Made by a program: the position numbers and the translations under genes
Assembly: GCA_026417375.1 (NCBI GenBank)
Contig: JAOADJ010000036.1
Coordinates: 186,001-250,000 of the forward strand
From: Melioribacteraceae bacterium
GTDB lineage: Bacteria > Bacteroidota > Ignavibacteria > Ignavibacteriales > Melioribacteraceae
DNA: 64,000 bases
Direction: 5' to 3'
In this document: one piece after another, positions 27,526-35,291 of the stretch
Numbering within the stretch: position 1 is the stretch's first letter
How the letters are laid out: each line of letters starts with the position of its first letter
Notes under the pieces: model-generated
Databases searched by the model: none
Told to the model about the DNA's origin: nothing
Seen by the model: the letters and a program-made list of their open reading frames with translations, nothing else

Positions 27526-29322
27526 ATGCAGTTACATTTAATTGATTGGATAATAGTAGTTGTTTCTTTAATTATTTGTTTTTTCCCGGCATTATTTTTT
27601 GCGAAAAGATCTAAAAAAAACACTTCAGAATTTTTTGCTTCTGGTCGTTCAGTTCCATGGTGGCTTGCAGGTTTTTCAATGGTTGCAACAACCTTTAGCA
27701 GCGATACTCCAAATTTAGTTACTGATATTGTTCGTAGAAATGGTGTAGCAGGAAATTGGGTTTGGTGGGCTTTTACTTTAACTGGTTTATTAACTGTTTT
27801 CTTTTATGCTAAACTTTGGAGAAGATCCGGAGTTTTAACCGATTTAGAATTTTATGAAGTTCGCTATTCCGGTAAAGCTGCAAGTTTTGTTCGTGGGTTT
27901 CGTTCAATTTATTTAGGTTTTTTCTTTAATGTTATGATTATGGCTACTGTAAATTTAGCTGCTTGCAAAATTGCAGGAATTTTATTTGGGTTTGAACGAT
28001 GGCAAACTTTATTATTTGTTGGATTACTTAACGTAATTTTTGCAACTCATTCTGGTTTGTGGGGAGTTTTGGTAATAGATTTTGTTCAATTCTTAATTAT
28101 GATGACATCAGTAATTGCTGCCGCTTATTTTGCTGTTTCTTTACCACAGGTTGGTGGACTTTCAGGTTTAGTTGAAAAAGTTACAAACTTAAGTCAAACA
28201 ACAGGAATTAATTATTTAAATTTTTTACCCGACTTTACAAACAACTGGGATATAGCAATTGCAATTTTTATAATGCCAATTGCAATTCAGTGGTGGTCTG
28301 TTTGGTATCCTGGTGCTGAACCGGGCGGCGGAAGTTATATTGCTCAAAGAATGTTAGCTTCTAAATCAGAAAAAGATTCTCTCGGAGCTGTTTTATTTTT
28401 TAATCTTGCACATTATGTTTTAAGACCCTGGCCATGGATTTTAGTTGCTCTTTCTTCTTTAATTGTTTTTCCAAATTTATCTGATATTCAAAAAGCTTTT
28501 CCACACTTGGATGCAAGTTTAATTAATCATGATATTGCATATCCCGCAATGCTTAAATTTTTACCAATTGGATATTTAGGTTTAATAATTGGTGGATTAA
28601 TTGCAGCTAATTCGTCAACTATTTTAACTCATTTGAATTGGGGAGCTTCATATTTAGTACATGATTTCTACAGAAGATTTATTAATTCTAATGCTGATGA
28701 AAAGCATTATGTTTTTGCCGGAAGAGTTGCAACTGTAATTCTGTTTATTTTTTCATCATTATTAGTTTTCTTTTTAGAGAGTGCAAAAGACGCTTTTGAT
28801 ATTATTCTTCAAATTGGTGCTGGGACTGGTTTATTATATTTACTTCGTTGGTATTGGTGGAGAATTAATGCTTGGAGTGAAGTTGCTGCAATGATAAGTT
28901 CATTTTTTATTTCAATTGTTTTTCTTGTATTAAATAAAAATGGAATTACTATCTCAACTCATTTAGCATTAATAATAACTGTTTTATTTACTTCAATTTG
29001 TTGGATAACTGTTTCATTATTAACTAAACCGACAGATGAAAAAGTTTTAATTGAATTCTACAAAAAAGTTAAACCAATTGGACCAGGTTGGAATTACATT
29101 AAAAATAAAATTTCAAATGATTCTATGAACGGAGAAATTTTCTCAGAAAACATTCCATTAAATTTGCTTGGATGGATAACCGGTACAATTACAATTTGGT
29201 CATCATTATTTACGATTGGAAATTTTCTATATGGAAGAATAGAAATGGGATTTATTTTACTAAGCATATTTATAATAAGTGGTTTGATTTTATTAAACGT
29301 AGTTAAAAAAGTTTGGATATAA
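27526..29322 (+). CDS. Sodium:solute symporter (SSS family)
   Basis: A 598-residue membrane protein with about 13-14 hydrophobic segments. The SSS pattern is visible: SEFFASGRSVPWWLAGFSMVATTFSSDTPN near TM1-2 (with the sodium-site serines), then GLWGVLVIDFVQFLIMM and LIGGLIAANSSTILTHLNWGASYLVHDFY in the core. Homologues carry sugars, myo-inositol, nucleosides or sialic acid. It starts 117 bp from the divergent GHMP kinase, so the two units probably share a control region and the transporter probably feeds the kinase pathway. The exact solute cannot be read from the sequence. Confidence 0.92.
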   Translation: MQLHLIDWIIVVVSLIICFFPALFFAKRSKKNTSEFFASGRSVPWWLAGFSMVATTFSSDTPNLVTDIVRRNGVAGNWVWWAFTLTGLLTVFFYAKLWRRSGVLTDLEFYEVRYSGKAASFVRGFRSIYLGFFFNVMIMATVNLAACKIAGILFGFERWQTLLFVGLLNVIFATHSGLWGVLVIDFVQFLIMMTSVIAAAYFAVSLPQVGGLSGLVEKVTNLSQTTGINYLNFLPDFTNNWDIAIAIFIMPIAIQWWSVWYPGAEPGGGSYIAQRMLASKSEKDSLGAVLFFNLAHYVLRPWPWILVALSSLIVFPNLSDIQKAFPHLDASLINHDIAYPAMLKFLPIGYLGLIIGGLIAANSSTILTHLNWGASYLVHDFYRRFINSNADEKHYVFAGRVATVILFIFSSLLVFFLESAKDAFDIILQIGAGTGLLYLLRWYWWRINAWSEVAAMISSFFISIVFLVLNKNGITISTHLALIITVLFTSICWITVSLLTKPTDEKVLIEFYKKVKPIGPGWNYIKNKISNDSMNGEIFSENIPLNLLGWITGTITIWSSLFTIGNFLYGRIEMGFILLSIFIISGLILLNVVKKVWI

Positions 29323-29324
29323 TA

Positions 29325-29357
29325 TTTGTCATCCTTCAATTAAGAAAGGATGACAAA
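29325..29357. repeat. 12-bp inverted repeat between convergent genes
   Basis: TTTGTCATCCTT and AAGGATGACAAA flank a 9-base loop between the symporter and yebC stops. It forms a strong hairpin on both strands but has no T-run after it, so it may act as a 3'-end stabiliser or a weak terminator for both genes. Confidence 0.6.
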
Positions 29358-29363
29358 ATAAAT

Positions 29364-30074
29364 TTATTGCATATTGTGATGAACCGCTTGAACATCATCA
29401 TCTTCTTCAAGCACTTCTAAAAGTTCATTAACTTCTTTTTGTTGTTCTTCTGTTAACTCTTTATATGTATTAGGAATATATTGAATTTCAGTTGCGTTAA
29501 TTTCAATGTTTCTTTCTTCTAAAGCTTTTTGCATTGTTCCAAAATCTTGGAAAGCTGTATAAATGTAAATGAATTCATCATCATGAGAAAGTTCATCTAG
29601 ACCAAAATCAATCATTTCCAGTTCGAATGATTCAATATCTGAAACAGCATTTTTAGAAATTTTTATTAATCCCTTTTTTTCAAACATAAAAGCAATTGAA
29701 CCAGCATTACCCAATGAACCTTCATGTTTTCTGAAATGATGACGTACATTTGCCACTGTTCTTGTAGGATTATCGGTTGCGGTTTCTACTAAAATTGCAA
29801 CTCCATGAGGACCAAATCCTTCATAAATTATTTCCTGGTAACCAGTTGTATCTTTTGAAGAAGCTCTTTTAATTGCAGCTTCAACCCGATCTTTTGGCAT
29901 GTTAACGCTTTTAGCATTTTGTATTGCAATTCTTAATTTTGAATTAGATTTTGGATCTGGTCCACCAGCTTTAACAGCAATTTCAATATCTTTTCTTACA
30001 CGATTAAATGCTTTGGACATTTTTGCATATCGTGCAAACATTTTGTGTTTTCTTGTTTCAAAAATTCTTCCCAT
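29364..30074 (-). CDS. YebC/PmpR family protein (translation/transcription factor)
   Basis: A 236-residue protein with the clear family start MGRIFETRKHKMFARYAKMSKAF, then GPDPKSNSKLRIAIQNAKSVNMPKDRVEAAIKRA and GPHGVAILVETATDNPTRTVANVRHHFRKHEGSLG. YebC proteins were long annotated as transcriptional regulators; recent work links them to ribosomes stalled at polyproline stretches. The usual ruvC neighbour is absent. It is convergent with the symporter, with a 12-bp inverted repeat between them, and divergent from the POT transporter. Confidence 0.95.
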   Translation of the reverse strand: MGRIFETRKHKMFARYAKMSKAFNRVRKDIEIAVKAGGPDPKSNSKLRIAIQNAKSVNMPKDRVEAAIKRASSKDTTGYQEIIYEGFGPHGVAILVETATDNPTRTVANVRHHFRKHEGSLGNAGSIAFMFEKKGLIKISKNAVSDIESFELEMIDFGLDELSHDDEFIYIYTAFQDFGTMQKALEERNIEINATEIQYIPNTYKELTEEQQKEVNELLEVLEEDDDVQAVHHNMQ

Positions 30075-30182
30075 ATCTTTTCCACTTTTTTAATTTTTAT
30101 ATACAAATTTATAAATAAGGTTTGAATATCTAAAATGAAATGATTTATTTTAGTTTATCAAAAGAAAAATTGTGGAGTTAAT

Positions 30183-31451
30183 GTGAGTGCAAAATTTAAT
30201 TTCAAAGATGAAATCCAAAAAATGAAAATTGGCTTTCATTCATCTTTTTGGGTTGCAAATGGAATGGAACTATTTGAACGCCTTGCATACTATGGACAAC
30301 AAATTGTATTTATGATTTATCTTAGAAATAATTTAGGATTTTCTGAATCTGAAGCTGGACAACTTTCTGGCATTTTTGGTGGATTAATTTATTTGCTCCC
30401 AATTATTGGTGGTTCTTTAGCAGATAAATGGGGATTTAAAAATGCTTTCAGTGTGGCATTTTCAATTTTAGGTTTAGGTTATTTTCTTATAGGTTCTGTT
30501 GGAATGAATCTTTTTGCCGATTTGTATGGAGCAACAGATAAGTATTTATTACTAATGCTATTTCTGATTTTTACAGCTTTCGGAGGTTCGTTCATTAAAC
30601 CATCAGTTTTGGGTTCTGTAGCTGTAGGATCAAGTAAAGATGTTAAATCATTAGGATTTGCAATTTATTATTGGCTTGTTAATGCTGGTGCAATGATAGG
30701 TCCAACAATCGCATATTTTGTAAGAGATTCTTATGGAAATCAGTTTGTTTATTTAGTTTCATCTATAAGTTGTTTTTTAATGTTAATTATTAACTTATTA
30801 TTTTATAAAGAGTTACAAACTGAAACATCAAAAAATAATAATTCATTTATAACTATTTTTTCAAATCTTATTGCTGTATTGAAAAACTTTAAATTCATGA
30901 TTTTTCTTGTAATTTATTCACTCTATTGGATAATTTTCTGGCAGGAATTTATAATTGTTCCATATTATATTACAGATTTTATTGACAAAAATGCTCCTTA
31001 CGAAATAATTCAATCTTGGGCGGGGGCTGGAGCAATTATTTTATTTCAAATTCCTTTAAATAGAATTACTAAAAATCTTACACCTCAAAATGCAATTTTA
31101 AGTGGCTTTGCAATTTCAAGCTTAATTTGGATAATTATTGGTATATATCCATCAATCCCAACAATTGTAGCTGGTATAATTGCATTTGCAATTGGTGAAA
31201 TGATACAAGCGCCAAGGTATTATGAATATATTTCCGAAATTGCTCCCAAAGGACAACAAGGTTTATATCAAGGTTATGCATTTTTACCTATTGCAATTGC
31301 AAGATTTGTAGGTGATCCCTTTGGTGGTTGGATTTATCAAACAGCAAAGGAAGCAAATTCTCCTGAATTAGTTTGGTATTCTATGATTGGTATTGGATTA
31401 TTAGCAACTTTATTGATGTATTTATATAATCGATTTTTAGCAAAAATGTAG
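30183..31451 (+). CDS. Proton-dependent oligopeptide transporter-like MFS protein (POT/PTR2 family)
   Basis: A 422-residue major-facilitator protein with about 12 hydrophobic segments. The N-terminus has the POT-like ExxER pattern (MELFERLAYYG), followed by LSGIFGGLIYLLPIIGGSLADKWG and the FGGSFIKPSVLGSV segment typical of the family. The start is GTG at 30183: the ATG two bases earlier is followed at once by a stop, and GGAG lies 5-8 bases upstream of the GTG. Homologues import di- and tripeptides with protons. It is shorter than typical POT proteins. A bidirectional terminator at 31484-31511 follows the stop. Confidence 0.87.
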   Translation: MSAKFNFKDEIQKMKIGFHSSFWVANGMELFERLAYYGQQIVFMIYLRNNLGFSESEAGQLSGIFGGLIYLLPIIGGSLADKWGFKNAFSVAFSILGLGYFLIGSVGMNLFADLYGATDKYLLLMLFLIFTAFGGSFIKPSVLGSVAVGSSKDVKSLGFAIYYWLVNAGAMIGPTIAYFVRDSYGNQFVYLVSSISCFLMLIINLLFYKELQTETSKNNNSFITIFSNLIAVLKNFKFMIFLVIYSLYWIIFWQEFIIVPYYITDFIDKNAPYEIIQSWAGAGAIILFQIPLNRITKNLTPQNAILSGFAISSLIWIIIGIYPSIPTIVAGIIAFAIGEMIQAPRYYEYISEIAPKGQQGLYQGYAFLPIAIARFVGDPFGGWIYQTAKEANSPELVWYSMIGIGLLATLLMYLYNRFLAKM

Positions 31452-31483
31452 AACCAGCCTTTAGTGAAAATCCAAATTTTAAT

Positions 31484-31511
31484 AAAAAAACCGCATTAAT
31501 TGCGGTTTTTT
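31484..31511. terminator. Bidirectional intrinsic terminator between the POT and lacI-type genes
   Basis: A run of A, CCGCA, a 5-base loop, TGCGG, then a run of T. The stem plus A/T tails works on both strands, ending the plus-strand transporter and the minus-strand regulator, which converge here. Confidence 0.88.
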
Positions 31512-31539
31512 ATTTCTAAAAAAGTAAATTTCTGATTTT

Positions 31540-32571
31540 CTAATGTTTTCTAATACATGTACCTCTTAATACTAAATTTGTATCAAGTACAATTTGTTGC
31601 GGAGCAATCTCGTTATCTTCATCATCAATTTTTTTCATTATTAAATCAATTGCATGTTTACTTATCAAATCAGTGGGTTGATCAATACAACTAAGTGGTG
31701 GTGAAAGGAAATTTTGAACTTTGGCATTACCAAAACAAATAACGTCAATATCTTTTGGAATCTCTAATCCAACTTCTTTTGCTGCCATATAAATACCTAA
31801 TGCTACAGGATATGTTACAGCTAATATAAGTTCAGGTAAATTATTATTTTTGTATAATTTCATAAAGAATTCGTAACCTGAATTTTCACCATAACCGCCT
31901 TCAAAAATCCAATCAGGATTTATTTCAATACCAAAATTTTTCATCGCATCTTTAAATCCATTCATTCTGTCTCGACCAATATTAATATTTGTTACTCCAC
32001 CAAAATGAGCAATTTTTCTATATCCTAAATTATAAGCATGTTCAATTGCCTTATATGCTCCGTTGTAGTCATCAACTTTAACAATATTATAATTCTGAGC
32101 AGCTTCGGGGACACGATCTATAAAAACAATTGGAACTCCTCTTCTTTCAATTATTTCAAAAACTGACAAGTCTTTTGTTTCTTGTGTTACTGAAATAATA
32201 ATTCCATCTACCTTCATTGACAATAAAGTCAGTAAATGTTTTTTTTCTCTTTCAGCATTTTCTTGCGATACTGTCAAAATAGTTTCATAGTTTTGTTGAA
32301 ATGCTAAATCGTAAATTGATTCTATTATTGCTCCAAAAAAATGATGTGCAATTTTGGGAACAACTAAACCAAGCGTATTGGATTTTCTGGCTGAAAGATT
32401 TCTTGCCATTATATTTGGCATATAACCCATTTCTTCAGCAACTTTCTTAATTAATCTAGTTGTTTTAACTGAAATATCAGGATGGTTTCTCAAAGCTTTT
32501 GAAATTGTAACTACAGATAAATTTAATTTGTTTGCTATATCCTGTAAAGTTACAGCTTTTTCATTATCCAT
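31540..32571 (-). CDS. LacI family transcriptional regulator
   Basis: A 343-residue regulator. The N-terminal HTH is VTLQDIANKLNLSVVTISKALRNHPDISVKT, followed by the hinge helix MPNIMARNLSARKSNTLGLVVP. The remainder is a periplasmic-binding-protein-like sugar sensor (HHFFGAIIESIYDLAFQQNY, then GGYGENSGYEF). It would repress or activate sugar-use genes in response to a ligand. No palindromic operator could be identified with confidence upstream of itself, the symporter or the kinase, so its targets are open; the kinase/epimerase/symporter cluster at 24.5-29.3 kb is the nearest candidate. It is isolated by terminators on both sides. Confidence 0.94.
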   Translation of the reverse strand: MDNEKAVTLQDIANKLNLSVVTISKALRNHPDISVKTTRLIKKVAEEMGYMPNIMARNLSARKSNTLGLVVPKIAHHFFGAIIESIYDLAFQQNYETILTVSQENAEREKKHLLTLLSMKVDGIIISVTQETKDLSVFEIIERRGVPIVFIDRVPEAAQNYNIVKVDDYNGAYKAIEHAYNLGYRKIAHFGGVTNINIGRDRMNGFKDAMKNFGIEINPDWIFEGGYGENSGYEFFMKLYKNNNLPELILAVTYPVALGIYMAAKEVGLEIPKDIDVICFGNAKVQNFLSPPLSCIDQPTDLISKHAIDLIMKKIDDEDNEIAPQQIVLDTNLVLRGTCIRKH

Positions 32572-32620
32572 TTTTCACCATTTGACTTTATTGTTTACTT
32601 TATTGATATATAAATTAAAC

Positions 32621-32657
32621 AAAAAAATAGGGAATTAAAATAATTCCCTATTTTTTT
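32621..32657. terminator. Intrinsic terminator after the wbpA-like gene (17-bp perfect arms)
   Basis: AAAAAAATAGGGAATTA and TAATTCCCTATTTTTTT flank a 3-base loop. It is symmetric, so it functions on either strand. It lies just past the wbpA-like stop and separates it from the downstream lacI-type gene on the same strand. Confidence 0.9.
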
Positions 32658-32665
32658 ATATAAAA

Positions 32666-33982
32666 TTATGCTTTTACTACATTTATAAATCCTCTTTTGG
32701 CAAAAGCATTTCTGGTATCAACTATAAGTTGAGCATTTTTGTAAATCATTTCATAATCAAAATTATCGTGATCTGTTGATAATAATACTGCATCATAACT
32801 TTTTATAGTTTCCGGGGTAAGGTCAACGGATTTCATTTCAAAATTATACTTTCTTGTTGCCGGTAAAACTTTCACATAATTATCACTATATTCAACATCA
32901 GCTAATCGACTTTGTAGAATTTCAATCAACTTTAATGATGGTGATTCACGCATATCATCAATATTTTTTTTATATGAAGCTCCAAGAATTAATATTTTAC
33001 TTCCTTTTAATGTTTTACCATTTTTATCTAATGCTTCGGATAATTTTTGTACAACATAATATGGTTGATAAGTATTAATTTCTCCTGCTAATTCAATAAA
33101 CTTAGTATTTACATCATATTCTCTTGCTTTCCAGGTCAAATAAAATGGATCGATAGGAATACAATGCCCACCTAAACCTGGTCCAGGATAAAAAGCTTGA
33201 AATCCGAATGGTTTTGTTTTTGCAGCTTCAATAACTTCCCAAATATCAATTTCCATTTTATCAAATACCATTTTTAATTCATTAACTAAAGCAATATTAA
33301 TTGAACGATAAATGTTTTCTAAGAGTTTTGTTGCTTCAGCTGCTCTTGGTGACGATACTGGTACTGTTTTTATAATGACCTGATCATATAATTTTTGTGC
33401 TATTTCCAAACATGATGGCGTTACTCCACCAACTACTTTTGGAATTGTTGATGTCGAAAAATCAGGATTGTTCGGATCTTCTCTTTCCGGACTGAATGCT
33501 AAAAAGAAATCTTCTCCAACTTTTAATCCTTTTGCTTCAAATAAAGGTTGTAATATTTCTTCTGTAGTTCCCGGATAAGTTGATGATTCCAATGAAATAA
33601 ATTGTCCCGCTCTAATATATTCTGCAACTTGTTCTCCAGATTTTTCAATAAATGTTAAATCAGGTTCTCGATGATGATCAAGTGGTGTTGGAACACAAAT
33701 AATTATTGCATCACATATGCTTAATTTAGAAAAATCTGTTGTTGCAATAAAATTTTTAGTTTGAACAGCTTGAAAAATTTTTTCTTCAGAAATATGCTTA
33801 ATATAACTTTTACAATTCATTAAAATGGGAATTTTCTTTTCATCAATATCAAATCCAATTGTGTTAAATCCTTTTAGTACAAATTCTAAAGCTAAAGGTA
33901 ATCCTACATAACCAAGACCAATAATTCCAACAGTTGCAGATTTGTCTTCAATTTTTTTGAGAAGATTTTCTTTGTAATTCAT
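32666..33982 (-). CDS. wbpA: UDP-N-acetyl-D-glucosamine 6-dehydrogenase (WbpA-like)
   Basis: A 438-residue nucleotide-sugar dehydrogenase. The NAD loop is GIIGLGYVGLPLALEF. CVPTPLDHHREPDLTFIE and GTTEEILQPLFE follow, and the catalytic Cys is in GPGLGGHCIPIDPFYL. The HHREPD pattern and overall length are typical of the WbpA group, which oxidises UDP-GlcNAc to UDP-GlcNAcA, rather than UDP-glucose dehydrogenase. This is step one of the Wbp pathway to UDP-GlcNAc(3NAc)A; the other three enzymes are at 33992, 39692 and 40284. In P. gingivalis the counterpart, UgdA, is needed for the sugar that anchors T9SS cargo. The wbpE-like gene is 9 bp upstream in transcription order. Confidence 0.94.
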   Translation of the reverse strand: MNYKENLLKKIEDKSATVGIIGLGYVGLPLALEFVLKGFNTIGFDIDEKKIPILMNCKSYIKHISEEKIFQAVQTKNFIATTDFSKLSICDAIIICVPTPLDHHREPDLTFIEKSGEQVAEYIRAGQFISLESSTYPGTTEEILQPLFEAKGLKVGEDFFLAFSPEREDPNNPDFSTSTIPKVVGGVTPSCLEIAQKLYDQVIIKTVPVSSPRAAEATKLLENIYRSINIALVNELKMVFDKMEIDIWEVIEAAKTKPFGFQAFYPGPGLGGHCIPIDPFYLTWKAREYDVNTKFIELAGEINTYQPYYVVQKLSEALDKNGKTLKGSKILILGASYKKNIDDMRESPSLKLIEILQSRLADVEYSDNYVKVLPATRKYNFEMKSVDLTPETIKSYDAVLLSTDHDNFDYEMIYKNAQLIVDTRNAFAKRGFINVVKA

Positions 33983-33991
33983 TATGCCCTC

Positions 33992-35173
33992 TTAATTTTG
34001 TTGAATAAATTTTTCAATGCAATTTACAACATAATTTATTTGTTCAAAAGTTAATTCGGGATAAATTGGTAAAGCCAAAGAATTTTCAGCAGCAAAATTC
34101 GAATGTGGAAAATTTTCATCCTTTTCATTTAAGAAAGTAAAACACTCTTGTCTGTGAAAAGGAACCGGATAATAAACTTCGCAACCAATTTCCTTTTCTT
34201 TTAAGAAATTCCATAGTTGATCTCTTTTTTCAACTCTAATAACATATTGGTTATAAATGTGATAATTTTTTACATTTAATTCAAAATCTTTGTAAACAGG
34301 TTTTGGAATTAAAACTTTATTCTTTTCATTGAAATTAATAATTCCTTCTCTTTCAGATAATCCTTTGTTTATAAAAAGTTGAGAATAAAGTTTTGCATTT
34401 TCTCTTCTTTTTGCAGACCAACCATCAAGATGAGGAAGTTTTACTCTTAATACAGCAGCTTGTAAAGTATCTATTCTAAAATTTCCACCAATATACTTAT
34501 GATAATATTTTGGTTCCATTCCGTGCATTCTTAACATTTTTAATTTCTTATAAAAATTTTCATCATTTGTTGTTACAATTCCGGCATCACCAAAACCACC
34601 AAGATTTTTACTTGGGAAGAATGAAAAACAACCAATATCACCAATTGAACCGACAAATCTACCATCTTTATATTGAACTCCTATTGCCTGTGCTGCATCT
34701 TCAATTACAAACAAATTATATTTTTTTGCAATCGAAATAATTTCATCCATTTCAGCACTTTGACCAAAAAGATGAACCGGAATAACTGCTTTTGTTTTTT
34801 TAGTAATTTTTCTTTCAAAATCTTTTGGGTCAATATTAAAAGTAATTGGATCAATATCAGTAAAAACTGGTTTTGCATTTAAACGTGCAACAACACCAGC
34901 AGTTGCAAAAAAAGAATATGTCGGCACAATTATTTCATCATCTGGTTTTATATCCAAAGCCATTAACGCTATTAACAATGCATCTGTACCTGAACTGACA
35001 CCAACTGAAAATTTTACATTTAGGTAATTTGAAATTTCTTCTTCCAACTTTGCAACATCTGGTCCGTTAATAAAATATTGTGAATCAACTACTCTTTGAA
35101 TTGCTTCATCAATTTCATTTTTTAATAATTGATATTGTGGCTTTAAATCTAACAAAGGAACTTTCATTTGCAC
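33992..35173 (-). CDS. wbpE: DegT/DnrJ/EryC1/StrS aminotransferase (WbpE/PorR-like)
   Basis: A 393-residue PLP-dependent sugar aminotransferase. The N-terminal PLLDLKPQYQLLKNEID and SQYFINGPDVAKLEEEISNYL are family signatures. The catalytic aspartate lies in VIEDAAQAIG and the PLP lysine in SFFPSKNLGGFGDAG. It would aminate C3 of UDP-3-keto-GlcNAcA using glutamate. Pathway context (WbpA 9 bp downstream; WbpD and WbpB homologues nearby) supports WbpE. P. gingivalis PorR belongs to the same family and is required for attaching gingipains to lipopolysaccharide. A terminator upstream (35228-35264) separates it from the T9SS cargo gene, so a promoter should lie in the 54 bp between. Confidence 0.93.
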   Translation of the reverse strand: MQMKVPLLDLKPQYQLLKNEIDEAIQRVVDSQYFINGPDVAKLEEEISNYLNVKFSVGVSSGTDALLIALMALDIKPDDEIIVPTYSFFATAGVVARLNAKPVFTDIDPITFNIDPKDFERKITKKTKAVIPVHLFGQSAEMDEIISIAKKYNLFVIEDAAQAIGVQYKDGRFVGSIGDIGCFSFFPSKNLGGFGDAGIVTTNDENFYKKLKMLRMHGMEPKYYHKYIGGNFRIDTLQAAVLRVKLPHLDGWSAKRRENAKLYSQLFINKGLSEREGIINFNEKNKVLIPKPVYKDFELNVKNYHIYNQYVIRVEKRDQLWNFLKEKEIGCEVYYPVPFHRQECFTFLNEKDENFPHSNFAAENSLALPIYPELTFEQINYVVNCIEKFIQQN

Positions 35174-35227
35174 CTCTTAATTGAAAAATATTTATGCAAA
35201 TTTATTGAAAAATTTTTTAATCATAAT

Positions 35228-35264
35228 AAAAAAGCTATTCCATTTTTTTGGGAATAGCTTTTTA
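35228..35264 (-). terminator. Intrinsic terminator after the T9SS cargo gene
   Basis: Minus-strand stem AAAGCTATTCC / GGAATAGCTTT with a 9-base loop, followed by a T-run. It lies just beyond the stop of the 1420-residue protein and would end its transcript before wbpE. Confidence 0.88.
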
Positions 35265-35291
35265 TAATTTGTGAAATCAATTATTAAAATA

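Noticed and set aside
32521-32640. LacI operator upstream of the regulator
   Set aside because: AT-rich sequence with no convincing palindrome of the LacI type; not reported as a site.
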